Source: Chrysomallon squamiferum (lineage: Eukaryota; Mollusca; Gastropoda; Neomphalida; Peltospiridae). Taken from it: a stretch of DNA of 64,000 nucleotides. Of this stretch, positions 1 to 11,818 are shown one piece after another (the first letter of the stretch is position 1; each line of letters opens with the position of its first letter). Location: assembly GCA_012295275.1 (NCBI GenBank), contig CM022678.1, positions 15,875,045 through 15,939,044 on the forward strand, read 5' to 3'. Position numbers and translations under genes: made by a program. The notes below the pieces were generated by a model, which did no database searches, was not told where the DNA came from, and saw only the letters and a list, made by a program, of their open reading frames with translations.

Positions 1-1
1 A

Positions 2-337
2 CGCTGCCAGTCTGAGAAGATCGCTCCTTCGTCTGACACGTGTAAAACACCTAAACAAACTTCTGTCCACACAGAAGAACAGACAGACGCTCTTGCCAAA
101 CTCAGAGCTTATCACAGACCGAAAAATGGCTTTGGCAAAGTGTCCAAGTGCTTTCGATGCCAGAAACTTTTTCGTACCACAGACAACCATAAGCTCGCTT
201 GCTGTTTTCATTCTAAAGGAAAAGAAAGAGCTGAGAAGTATTCTGAAGATGGCAGACTGTTGAAAGTGACGTACATCTGGAGGTGCTGTAATCAAGAGAT
301 GGATGCTGAAGGGTGTTGTACAGGACCTCACATGTGA
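2..337 (+). CDS. 3' end of a CHORD-like zinc-binding protein gene (5' part outside window)
   Basis: The frame is open from the left edge to a TGA after His-Met, giving about 111 residues. The last 62 form a Cys/His domain: Cys-x2-Cys near the start (FRCQKLF), then Cys-x2-His (CCFH), then Trp-x-Cys-Cys (WRCC), then Gly-Cys and a final His. That order resembles the CHORD zinc-binding domain (C..C...F....C..H.G....W.CC....GC..G.H), although CHORD normally has a wider first Cys pair. It aligns over its whole length with the C-terminus of the gene at 4920-5975 in the same orientation, so the two are tandem paralogues. An AATAAA at 532-537 is a plausible polyadenylation signal. Zinc binding is inferred from ligand spacing; a cellular role cannot be given. 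The missing part probably contains coiled coil, as in the paralogue. Confidence 0.75.
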   Translation, partial: RCQSEKIAPSSDTCKTPKQTSVHTEEQTDALAKLRAYHRPKNGFGKVSKCFRCQKLFRTTDNHKLACCFHSKGKERAEKYSEDGRLLKVTYIWRCCNQEMDAEGCCTGPHM

Positions 338-658
338 TCAGTCTTCAAAGCCTTAGGGGTTTATTATGTTTGCACATAATTACAAAGGAATATCTTACAG
401 TTATCAAACAGCACTTTAGGTTTCAAACGTACTGTATTTGGAATATTATAAAAGGAAAACAACTAGTTAATTTCCTTGCTACAGGACAAAGGCAGGATTC
501 TCATTTGTGTCATCTCTGTACATGATTATCTAATAAACAATAGCAACATGGCTCAAATATTAATAAAAATATGATTTCTGTAACTTTCAAGATCTAATAT
601 CAAGTTTCATTATAACCAATAAAATAATGATCAGCAAATATAGAAATATGCAATAGAA

Positions 659-660
<2 letters not shown>

Positions 661-727
<67 letters not shown>
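661..727. repeat. (CT)n microsatellite
   Basis: Uninterrupted CT dinucleotide tract of about 33 units downstream of the first CHORD-like gene. Confidence 0.95.
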
Positions 728-730
<3 letters not shown>

Positions 731-2875
731 ATTTTAACAAATTTTTATATTTTCAGGCACTGAACAGAATTATAGCTTTTTGGAACTAATCTATTTTTAC
801 TTTGATAAATTACTTGTTATTTAGAAATAATTATATATTATTCAAAGCTACTTCTTTAATTCAATCTTAAATCTTAAAAGAGCATTCTGAAATAAGTTTT
901 TAACTTAAAATAAAAATAACATATAAATTGCTGTTATTTAAAAAAGAATTTTGATGAATAGTTTTTGTAGGTGAAAATATGATGAATATTCATGACTCCA
1001 CAGTGGTGAACTGAGAAATAAAACAAAATTAACTTCATTTAATTTTTCTATTATTCAAATAAACAAAAGCAGCATGTCAAAGAAGTAACCATAAAAAACA
1101 TTAGTGACCACTCAGTCTGATATGGCTTTTTGTTATGGTGATGTACAGACTGAAATTCCACTTTATATAATATTTTCCTATACTTGTATATATGTATAAT
1201 AACTTATTCGTTGTGCTTGTGTGTATGGAGTGTGTGATAAACAAAAAAAAAAATCAAAACAGATTAATCAAAACAGTGCTGTCATTCAATTTTAACAATG
1301 AATATGAGAGCAAATACATTATGTTCTGAATACACTGGTTTGAGAAAAATGATTGTAACCAAATAAAAATATTTTTAAAAGTCTTCAGTTTCTTCAGTTT
1401 CATGCCTTTTTTCTACCTACTATTATAAACTATGACAATATCATGTCAGGGTTTGAACAGAACATAGTAAATTTATTTACATGGATGTATGTAAGTATGT
1501 GTGTGTGTTTAGGCAAGTCATAAAAACATCATAAGCATGTCCAACAGCATAGAAGTATACTGTATACATCATGTAAAGGCATGCTATTTTTTAAATTCAT
1601 ATACACATGTTCATCTATCTTATAACACACACACCTCCAAAACATGCACAGACACACATAAACTGCATACTCAGACAACACATAGACATAAAAAAACAAT
1701 ACACACACACACACCACGAACACACATGCACACACAAATAAACCCTTAATTCATAACTCTTACACAGGCAAACTGTGGACCAAGTACCATTAGTGGATTT
1801 TCTTTTTTGTCTGGGATTGTTTATTTGTTATTGTTGTTGTTGTTGTTTTTAATTCTTTTTTTTTAATTTTAATTTTTTATTTTTTTTTTTGTTGTAATAA
1901 ATGATAAATAAAAATAAAAATATTAATATCTTATAATCAAGAGTCATTAACATTTGAACCCTTTTATTTTTAATCTTTCAGTAAAGGACAACAGTAATGG
2001 AATAAAATATAAAAAGTAACACACACACACACACACACACACAGACAGGAAATATAAGTATATAAATATAGTGTGTTATTATGGTCACTGTTATTGTAAC
2101 TTGATTTTCTTTCTTTTATTTCTTTTTTCTTCTTGTAAGAAGATAACATTTTGGATAAAGATTCATTTGTATGAGGACTCAGTCTAAATAGTAAATTCAT
2201 TGTAATTATCATCACTGTAACTTAAGAAACACACAAAAAGAAAAAAGAAAATGAATAAAATTGAAATATAAATAAATTTGAATGGTTATTTAGTGTCATG
2301 CTTGTATTTTGAAAATTATTATTATTATTATATGTAAACAATTTGTATCAAATTAGAAACATGGATTTTTGTATAATTAATTTGAGTTGTAGAGAAAACA
2401 TGATAAAAAACAATCAGAGAACATTTTCTAGAACTGGAAATAGTTTAATGAAACACTAAAGAGTACTGTTTGGTTCCATAATTCAGTTACCACAAGCAAC
2501 AACTTAACTTTGTGTAAAAACCATCAGCTGTTATTAATAATACAATGGCTAGCTTTTATTTATTTTTTAAAGGCAACAACAATAACAAACAAACAACAAA
2601 AGTAAACATCTTATTTCACCATTTAGAATAAAAATAAAAAAATAAATAAAATAAAATAAAACTGGATGAACAAAAACACCAGCCACATAACACAATTAAA
2701 TAACAAATAATAAATAAATCTTTTATATTATTTTCTTTTCTTTCCATTTTTTATCCACAATAATGTAAGTGATAATATACTCTATAGTGCATCCACTGTT
2801 AAATTGCCTACACACATATACGTACACACTTGCTATAGAACACATACACATGCATACACAAATAATTTTAATTTT

Positions 2876-2877
<2 letters not shown>

Positions 2878-2918
<41 letters not shown>

Positions 2919-3090
2919 TATATAAGTATACACAAATTAAAATACCTAAAACACAATAAGCTGACATTAACAAACTGATCTCAGTCACACACACACACAC
3001 ACACACACACACAGATATATAAGTATAAGTACACAAATTAAAATACCTAAAACACAATAAGCCGACATTAACAAACTGATCTCAGTCATC
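2878..3090. repeat. Tandem duplication of a CA tract plus about 75 bp of flank
   Basis: A CA tract (2878-2917) is followed by a unit reading AGATATATAAGTATA and ending with ACTGATCTCAGTCA. A second CA tract (about 2986-3013) is then followed by nearly the same unit to 3089. The copies differ by a few bases (for example AAGCTGAC versus AAGCCGAC), so the duplication is fairly recent. Confidence 0.85.
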
Positions 3091-4211
3091 AAAAGCACAG
3101 CAAGGTGTCATAAAAAGCAATACGTTAGTAATTTATCTCGATACACCTTATTCAACAGACGAAAGTCTTTTTTCCTCAGAGTGTAAACACGTGTGTCAAA
3201 GCAAGCAGAACGAATGATTAACAACAAAAGAATTACACAAAGATTTCACTGCCAACTGCAAAGCCTGGCTCAACATTAAAACATAACCTCTACAATAAGT
3301 ATATGAATAAATCCCTTTTACTGGGTAGTTGTAGTATTAGCTACTCCTTTTAGTACATGCTTGGCCATGTTTTATACCTCTGGTCAACGTTTGGAATGAC
3401 TGGAACATCCAAATATTGTTGTTATTGTTGTTGGTATTGCTGTTTTTGTGATGTTGTGAACAGAGAAACAGCCAGGATTTTACGATATTGTTTCTGTGGT
3501 AAGTTATTAACATGGATTTGTATGTTTGTCTAAATTAGTGTTTGGTATTTGAAAAAGATTTGCTTTCCTTTTTATTTAGAGTGTAAGTGAATGTATCTTG
3601 GTAACCCTCTTATTCTCTAATTATATCTACACATAAACACATACATATACATTTGATTTTTATTTTTCTTTGTAATTTTATTGTTTATATTTTTTATTAC
3701 TTTCTTTTATTAATTTATTTATTTTTATTAGTTTAAAAAAAAAAAATTAAATATTATTAAACTTGTTTGTGAATTGTTAGAATGAAAATATTTACATTAA
3801 AAAGTAGTTATATATATATATTTTAACAACAGGCAAAGATCACAGTGCCTTAATTATCTGTCCTACTTTCTCTGTTGTTAATAATAATAATAATAATAAT
3901 AGTAATAATAATACTAAATAATAATAACAATGATAACAACCAATATAATAATAGTAAGAAGAAGAACAATAATGATAATGAGGATTATGATGATAATAAT
4001 AGCAAATGTGATATGATGATGATGATGACAATTATAAAAGTGTTCTTATAATATAGCATTTTCAGTTGGAAAATTATTCATAATATTCAGATCACAACTA
4101 CAGTGCATTATTATAGTCTCAAAATTTCCTATATAGTTAGGAAATTGTAAACAAAAAAAAGATTATTTATAAAATTGTCAAATAGTTTTCACACACATAT
4201 ATAAGCCATAT

Positions 4212-4304
4212 AACACACACACACACACACACCTACATGCACACACACACACACACACACACACCTACATGCACACACACACACATACACACACACACAC
4301 ACAC
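4212..4304. repeat. Compound CA microsatellite
   Basis: CA tracts are interrupted twice by ACCTACATGC, giving a small higher-order repeat. Confidence 0.9.
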
Positions 4305-4919
4305 CTGTATCTACTTGCTGCTTATTATCACTTCTTTGAAATTATAAAATATTGTTTATCTATTTTTTCAGATATAAATAATTTATGAGGATAAAACAAC
4401 ACTACCAGACAAAGGATCTGAAGCATCAAGCCAAAAATATAAAAGGATGAAAAGTTAAATAAAAAAAATTAAAGTTTCAATTCCCCAAAACTTGACTGCA
4501 TCTGATAACTAGAATATAAACAAAATATTTATATTTTTTTAAATAATTAACATTAAAAAATATTTTATTATATTTCTAAATAAATAAATAACTTAATTAA
4601 TTAATATACAAATAAATAAATAAATAAAACATCTTTGTAATCTTGTTTTTGATCTATTTGAAACTTAAAAAAGAACTGAAACTTTATTAAACCTTGTAAT
4701 GCAGAAATGTCAAAATGCCTGCTGCATAAATAACTTTAAAAAAATAATCAACTTAATTACATAAATAAGCATTGATATCAATATAACAATAAAGAATATA
4801 AATTAAAGCAGTATGGTTAAAAAAATAAATATTGTAAAAAGACAATAACCACAAAAAAAAAAAAAAAACAACAGCCTCAACCCACAGCATCATCATCATC
4901 ATCGTCATCATCAACAACA

Positions 4920-5975
4920 ATGATGAACAAACACCATTACCACAAATACAGCAGCAACTCTCCTGACACTGACTGCTACATAGATGACGACATTCAGCAC
5001 AGCATTCAGAAACTGTTCAACGCCAGGATTCAGAGCTCATGCACCACCCCCGAGTCAGGAGAGTGTGAACAGAACCACGAAGACTTTAACCTGGAGGCCT
5101 CTCTCTGCTGCCTGGTGCAGCAGGAGCGAAACCTGTGGAAGGACAAGCTGCAGGCGTCGCTGCAAGAGATAGACAAATACCACAGAGAGTCGCTGGCAGT
5201 GAGAATGGCTCTTCAGAAGATGGTCACAGACATTGGTCTGGCTTCGGCTAATGACTACGAAGATGACTGTTCTAACTGGGGGACCACCAGTGATCTGCTT
5301 AAGTGTTTGAAACAGTACATTAACATGTCAAGTTCGGCAAGAGACAGACCAGTGCCTACGATCAAGGACATGAAAACGGAGCAAGAAATATCCAAGCTGA
5401 AGGCCACGATATCTGTCCTTCGTCAGGAGAAGGTGACAAACCAAGAGACTATTCTAAAACAGAGCAAACAAATAAGCTGGTTGAACAAAGAAGGCAATCA
5501 AATGAAAATTCAGCTCCATAAGTTAAGGAACATTGTTCGAAACTATAACGAATCTCACTCTTCCAAATTCCACCTCGATCAAGTGGAATCGTACAAAAAT
5601 TCTCCAGCTCAAAAGACTCCGAGAGTGGACTCTCTGCCCCATGAGAGGACTTACACGGAGGGTGAGCTTGTCTCCTATCCCAGCCCCTCTGTTGAGGGAG
5701 AGGTGATGAAGGCACGACTCAAACAGAAAATTGAGTGTAAAGGGCTGACAGGACAGAAGGTCAGTCCTCGTGTGATGATTTCTCAGTGTCTGCGTTGTCA
5801 GAAACTGTTCAAGCAGGGAGAGAACAGTTCAATGGCGTGTCGCTTTCACAAAAAGGGCAGGGAAATAAAAGAGCAGTATGACGAAACAGGAAAGCTGATA
5901 AAAGTGGTGTATAAATGGGCTTGCTGTAAGAAGGTTTTAGACATGCCTGGATGTACGTACGGACACCATGTGTGA
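4920..5975 (+). CDS. Coiled-coil protein with C-terminal CHORD-like zinc-binding domain
   Basis: A single uninterrupted frame of 351 residues, unusual here because neighbouring genes are intron-rich. The start is the first of two adjacent ATG codons (MMNKHH), preceded by an AT/CAT-rich leader. Residues about 50-130 are acidic and predicted mainly helical. Residues about 158-212 have heptad-like spacing of Leu/Ile/Val in a Lys/Glu/Gln background, typical of coiled coil. A Pro/Ser-rich linker follows. Residues about 289-350 are the CHORD-like domain: LRCQKLF, ACRFH, KWACCKK, PGCTYGHH, giving a full set of candidate zinc ligands. The paralogue at 2-337 retains the same ligands. CHORD domains in known proteins (CHORDC1/melusin, plant RAR1) act in Hsp90-linked chaperone and immune complexes; extending that role here is inference. 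Codon use and GC content are clearly higher than the flanks, supporting a real gene. Confidence 0.85.
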   Translation: MMNKHHYHKYSSNSPDTDCYIDDDIQHSIQKLFNARIQSSCTTPESGECEQNHEDFNLEASLCCLVQQERNLWKDKLQASLQEIDKYHRESLAVRMALQKMVTDIGLASANDYEDDCSNWGTTSDLLKCLKQYINMSSSARDRPVPTIKDMKTEQEISKLKATISVLRQEKVTNQETILKQSKQISWLNKEGNQMKIQLHKLRNIVRNYNESHSSKFHLDQVESYKNSPAQKTPRVDSLPHERTYTEGELVSYPSPSVEGEVMKARLKQKIECKGLTGQKVSPRVMISQCLRCQKLFKQGENSSMACRFHKKGREIKEQYDETGKLIKVVYKWACCKKVLDMPGCTYGHHV

Positions 5976-6467
5976 CAGTTCTGGTTTTAAAACAAACTGA
6001 ATGTTGAAGCCTAGACTGGGATCAATTCAGAAAAGAAAAATTCAAAGCAAAGTTTTATTGCTGTCAGTTAATAACCTTGTATTTCTATCAGTTAACAATG
6101 CTAGCTAAAACAAAAGCCAGCTGTAGCTGATGTGATGCTGAAATGTTTCTTCTCTGAATATTCTAATGATAGGCTTTTGTAAAAGGAATGTTTTGTACAC
6201 CGACAGATACACCAAAGTTGAAAAGAAAGCATGAAAAGAATCTCTACTTGTTATTAATTAAAATAGTGTTTTAGTACAGTACTATCTTGTTCTGTGTGTT
6301 TGTTTATTTCAAAGGCTTTCACACACATATATTTTTAAAATCAAGTGGATGAAATAATTTAAAGTCTTTCCTGACACCCATTTTCACAAAATGTATATAA
6401 ATTATTGTATTTGTACTCATAACAGTCTTGATGTGCACTGTTCAGATAACTGCTTGTGTTATTCTTC

Positions 6468-6723
6468 TTAACCCTTTTAGTGCCACTGGCAAAATATTTC
6501 AACATGCTTCAAACTGCCTTTGGCTGGATATCCTGACATAATGCACAGGCTTATCTTAAGCTAGTTTCATTTCATTTTCTTATGTCATTATGCAAAAAAT
6601 AGAGTACTATGTTGTTGTTGTTTCATTTTTTTTGTGTGTATATTCAGTAGGGTTAATTTTCCAAAAATACCTGGCACTGGGAAATATGTGCTGGTCTAAA
6701 AATGTGGTGCCAAAAGGGTTTAA
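6468..6723. mobile_element. Candidate TTAA-flanked MITE (piggyBac-like ends)
   Basis: The left end reads TTAACCCTTTTAGTGCCACT. The right end, read on the other strand, is TTAAACCCTTTTGGCACCAC. The two match over about 20 bp with one extra T and a few substitutions. TTAA at the tips and a CCC start resemble piggyBac-family insertions. The 250-bp interior has no transposase. The class assignment is inference from the tips only. Confidence 0.5.
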
Positions 6724-8035
6724 TGCATTCCAGTCAATAAACTGGTTATGTTCACATTAACAGTTTTATTGTTATATTCAGTGTTATAATTGTATCATTC
6801 AAACTGACTGATAATTATTAGATTGGTGCTACTGCATGACAAATATGTAGTAATTCCAATGTAAAAAGCATATAAAAACATCTTAAAAAAAAATTAAATA
6901 TACAAAATAATTGTTTGAATTTTTATGTTTAGAAATTAATTATGAATGTGTTTGATGAATTTAGTATAAAAAGCATGAACATCATTGTGAAAATGTTTTG
7001 TTTTTACTGTTAAATAATTTTATTGCACAAATTTTCTTAAAGCTATTTCCCTTTTATTGTATTCAGTTTTTATTTGATAGATAACAATAAGAAAATATTG
7101 ACTAGTAAATTTAAATTGCTTTTTGTACTTAAGGTAAATCATTTTCTGAAAGGATGATCAATTAATTTACTTATGTTTTGGATTATTTATTTATTTAATC
7201 AAATTGTAAGCAGGAATTTTTATTTGTATTTTTGTATCATTTATTTTCATTTTCATTTTTTTTTATCATATGCATCATTATCAAGTAGATCAAGTATCAT
7301 AAAATATCAATAAATATTTATGTATGTATGTATGTATCTCTGTACTGTTATTAATGTTATTAGAAAATATTTTTTTGGTTATAAATGTAAGTTATTTAGA
7401 ATACAATATTATTTTTTATATATTATATAAAATATACAAAATATAAAAATGAGATTCAGCTGTTTATTGTTTACAAAATGTTTGTGTGTCTATATGTGTG
7501 TGTGTGTGATGTGTGTTTGTGTGTGTGTACATGTGCGTGTGTTTCTAATTAATATTAATGCTATAAATATTTGGAAAGTTATAAGATAACATAGATTTTT
7601 GTTTTGTTGTTGTGGCAACTGTAGCTGTGTCACCAAATCATAAAAACTGAGTGCATTTAATATTCCTATACCTTTCTCCTATATATACCTATATATATAT
7701 ACACACACACACACATACACACACACATATTTTAATATATATTGTCTATGTAAACTATGCATATGTGTATGTAATAACACATATATGCATACAAGCACAG
7801 ACACACATATATAAATGTGTATGTGTTCTTGAAAAATATTTTTATTTATGAATAATGTATAATTTGGTTGTTTTAGATTATGAGAGATATATCAGTGACT
7901 AATTAGTATTTGAGTTCAGCATGCAGGTCAAACTAATCTCTATATTTTAACTTATTACATAAACAAAGTGAGGCATGAACCAACTGTTTATCTTGTACAC
8001 GCTATCAGTAATTGTTAGCATTCTCAACAAATCAG

Positions 8036-8070
<35 letters not shown>

Positions 8071-8539
8071 ATTGTCATAAAGTAATGTCTCTGTTCCCAG
8101 GATTGAATAACATCTGATATTGTACCACTAAGCTGGAGTCTGTCAACAGTTAAAATCTTAAATGAACTTTGCCATGGATCACTAGTACACAAGTCCTATT
8201 CTATGGGTCACTAATTATAGGTGTTTTTTTTTTTTGCCTTTTCTGCAGGTTGCTAATACAGCCTTCCTCAGACACTCCAGAATCTTGTCAAAGATCTGTA
8301 CGCTTCCAGTGCAGGAGACAAACAACTCAAATGTCTAACAAGTTAATGTAGCCATTCTTATCTGAGATGGCTAAAAAGACAGCCAGTTCAGTTAAGTGAT
8401 TAGCTGTGTCGTGTAGGTAGCAGATAGGTATCGAAGTAATGTACGTCACACCTTCTTCTTAGACTCATTACGCAACATGTTCATGACACAAGCATAAGTT
8501 TAACACGAACATAATTATCCAGATATGTTCCATATAATT

Positions 8540-8640
8540 TATTATTCTTATTATTCTTATTATTGTTATTATTATTTATTATTATTATTATTTTTATTAT
8601 TATTTATTATTTATTATTATTATTGTTATTATTGTTATTA

Positions 8641-8714
<74 letters not shown>

Positions 8715-8715
8715 T
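8540..8715. repeat. (ATT)n microsatellite
   Basis: Long, slightly interrupted TTA/ATT trinucleotide array. The poly-Leu, poly-Tyr and poly-Ile frames it generates are not genes. Confidence 0.95.
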
Positions 8716-9011
8716 TTTATTTTTATTTTTTTTTATTTATTAATAAGATTGCATTTTAAATTGTATCTGGGTTTATTAGCTATAAGAATTGATTATAATA
8801 ATACTAACAAATATAATAATATTATAATATATATATTATTTAAAAAAATCATCAGTCTAAATAATAAATCTTATTACTAGTATTACATAAAAATTATCAT
8901 AATAATAATTATAAAATATTGTCAAAAAGGTTTATAAAATTACCATTATAATAATAATAATAATAAATAATCATTTGCCATCCTTTCAAAATAAAAAGTG
9001 ACCATAATAAG

Positions 9012-9017
<6 letters not shown>

Positions 9018-9099
<82 letters not shown>
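9018..9099. repeat. (GA)n microsatellite
   Basis: Uninterrupted GA tract of about 41 units. Confidence 0.95.
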
Positions 9100-9101
<2 letters not shown>

Positions 9102-9237
9102 ACATATATAAGAAGAGAAGTGAAATAATAATAAAATAAAAATAAAAATAAATAAATAAATAAATAAGTGAATAAATAAATTTTATAAATTTCATAAAAA
9201 TCATCAAAACTGACACTAAAAAGAATCTATAGAATTT

Positions 9238-9824
9238 ATGTTTCTAAAGCCCACCCTACAGTACCTATGTTTTCAAACCCCAGCCTACAGACACCATGTT
9301 TTCAAACCCCACCCTAAAGAACCCATGTTTTCAAACCCACCCTACAGTACCTATGTTTTCAAACCCCACCCTACAGACACCATGTTTTCAAACCCCACCC
9401 TACAGAACCCATGTTTCTAAATCCCACCCTACAGAACCCATGTTTTCAAACCCCACCCTACAGACACCATGTTTTCAAACCCCACCCTACAGACACCATG
9501 TTTTCAAACCCCACCCTACAGACACCATGTTTTCAAACCCCACCCTACAGTACCTATGTTTTCAAACCCACCCTACAGAACCCATGTTTTCAAACCCCAC
9601 CCTACAGAACCCATGTTTTCAAACCCCACCCTACAGTATCTATGTTTTCAAACCCACCCTACAGAACCCATGTTTTCAAACCCCACCCTACAGTACCTAT
9701 GTTTTCAAACCCCACCCTACAGTACCTATGTTTTCAAACCCACCCTACAGAACCCATGTTTTCAAACCCCACCCTACAGACCCCATGCTTTCAAACCCCA
9801 CCCTACAGAACCCATGTTTTCCTT
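9238..9824 (+). repeat. 29-bp minisatellite, about 20 copies
   Basis: The consensus unit is ATGTTTTCAAACCCCACCCTACAGACACC, with 28-bp variants lacking one C and alternative unit ends (GACACC, GAACCC, GTACCT). The variants are interspersed, as in unequal-exchange arrays. It is GC-rich compared with its surroundings. No unit contains a + strand stop codon in any frame, so all three frames stay open across the array. I see no splice sites or homology that would make it coding. Confidence 0.92.
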
Positions 9825-11818
9825 TGAAGAATGTTTTAGAGTGATTACAAGCTGTGCATACTATCATTGCTATCTGCAGTATGAAACCAGACACACAAAC
9901 TGTCAGTGTGATTACATCTGAGGATTAAAGACAATTACTAAAACCAATATTCATGATACACCTGAATTAAACTTCTCAAAGAACACAGTGTTAAGGATCA
10001 AGTAAACCGTGGAGAATATTTTTGACAAACCAGTATTTTACAACTGTTGCTGTTTTACTGAAATATAAGAAGACTAAAAATATTAAAATATGGAGAAATG
10101 GAATTTATTTTAAATCATTAATCTTGAATGTAAAGTAAATTATTAAATTAATATTATATGTAACAAACTTTTTTATTAAAATATGTAATAACTGAAAGAT
10201 ATTAAATTATTTAGATTGTTGTATTATAAGAAAAAAATCTTTGACTTTGCACTCTTTGGCTTTAGTTAAAGAAAGCAATATAGTTTATTTTTAAAAACCA
10301 TTTATTAAAAATATTTGTTTATTTTTAATTTAAATTTAACTTTTATTTAATACAACTTATTAAGATATATGAAGATTGTAAATATTAAGAACTTATTAAA
10401 TTTTGTTTAAAATATAACAATAATTTTAGATTAATTAAATTTAACTTGAATTTAAAAAGATATCTTACAGAGAAATATATCTTTGAAAACAGTAAAATAT
10501 CAAGCATAAACTATACAAGATATGCAGTATTCAGTAATAATCATTGATATTTATCAAAGCAGATATTTATCTTAGTAAAATAAATTACAACTGAAAATAT
10601 TAAAATATGCACATTATAGAGATGTTCTTGGCTATATGCTAACTTAGGCTTGTCAAACACGTGGCCCTCTATTAGTTTCCCATAACCATTTTATGAAACC
10701 CGATTATTTTTTATATTTAAAATAATAATAATTTCAGCTTTTATTATTTTAACACCTTGCTTATTATTACTACAAAAAAAAAAAAAAAAAATAATCCTGT
10801 CTCCATCTTGTTAGAAAGAAATGTAAAAATTTATTTTCTGAATTAATAAATAATTCAATAAATAATAAGAATAATAATTTCAAAAAATAAAAATTTATGA
10901 CTTACTGATTTTAAAACTCAGAATTATTAATAATATTTTTGTTGTTTTTAGAATATATGTATGTATATATGTATGTATATGTATGTATGTGTGTGTGTGT
11001 GTGTGCATGTGTGTGTGTACATATATGCATATAATATTCCAAAAACAATAAAAATATTATTATAACTTGTTGAAGTTATCTACTGAATATATGACCAAAA
11101 AAACATTTTAAACGGCTACTTTATCCTTAACTAACATAAGAAGTCAATAGCGTGCTGACTTGAAGTTTCCAGATGAGTTGTTAACCTGGACTGAAATCTA
11201 TATTTCTGAGATGTACTTCATACTTAGTAAACCAATCAACTTGATCAAAATGTTTCAGTATTCCCCACGCAGGTTACTACACTGCAACAATATCTTATAA
11301 CTTGTTACATTTTTGAATTATTTCTCAATGGATTTGAAAATGTGTTCACTAAGAAGTGACACAGTATCTTGTAATTAATTATTTTTTAAATTGCTTCGTA
11401 GAGGAAAATGGATTTGAAAAAGTGTTGTTCGTTGAAAATTGCAGGACTGTATTTTAATTATTAATTGTTTCATGTGGATTTCACAAAATGTTCTCCTGGA
11501 AATAAACCAATCTGGTAAACTATGTTTTAACTATGTTTTAACTATTTCACAGAGAAAACAGGATTTCAAAATGTGTTCATTTAGACAAGCAACTGTATCT
11601 CATAGCCAGTTATGTTATATAAAGTCATACACAGAGTATTTCAAGAACAGCAATATCATGACTAGTTAATTTTTAAAATTATTTAATAGACAAAATTGTA
11701 AATTAATGCATGGTGATTTCATAGATTATTGTTTAGAGATTTCATAAAACATTGCTTGGTGATTTCATAAAACATTGCCTGGTGATTTCATAAAAAGTTG
11801 CTCAGTAACCTGACAACA

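Larger units (their letters stand above)
338..4919. other. Intergenic region between the CHORD-like paralogues
   Basis: No gene was recognised. The stretch is very AT-rich and holds the 3' UTR of the first CHORD-like gene, a CT microsatellite, several CA tracts, trinucleotide (AAT/ATC) tracts around 3880-4025 and poly-A runs. Short open frames here are translations of CA or CT repeats. Confidence 0.6.
5976..11818. other. Intergenic region with repeats
   Basis: It holds the 3' UTR of the CHORD-like gene, a TTAA-flanked inverted-repeat element (6468-6723), a poly-A tract near 8037-8068, an ATT array, a GA array and a 29-bp minisatellite. The remainder is plain AT-rich DNA; no further gene was recognised. 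Confidence 0.6.

Noticed and set aside
2723-3057. Cys/Val-rich minus-strand frames
   Set aside because: Reverse-complement translations of CA microsatellites.
8525-8880. Poly-Leu/Ile/Tyr open frames
   Set aside because: Translations of the ATT microsatellite.
9238-9921. Four overlapping open frames up to 182 codons over the 29-bp array
   Set aside because: They arise because the repeat unit lacks stops; no domain, splice site or codon bias supports coding.
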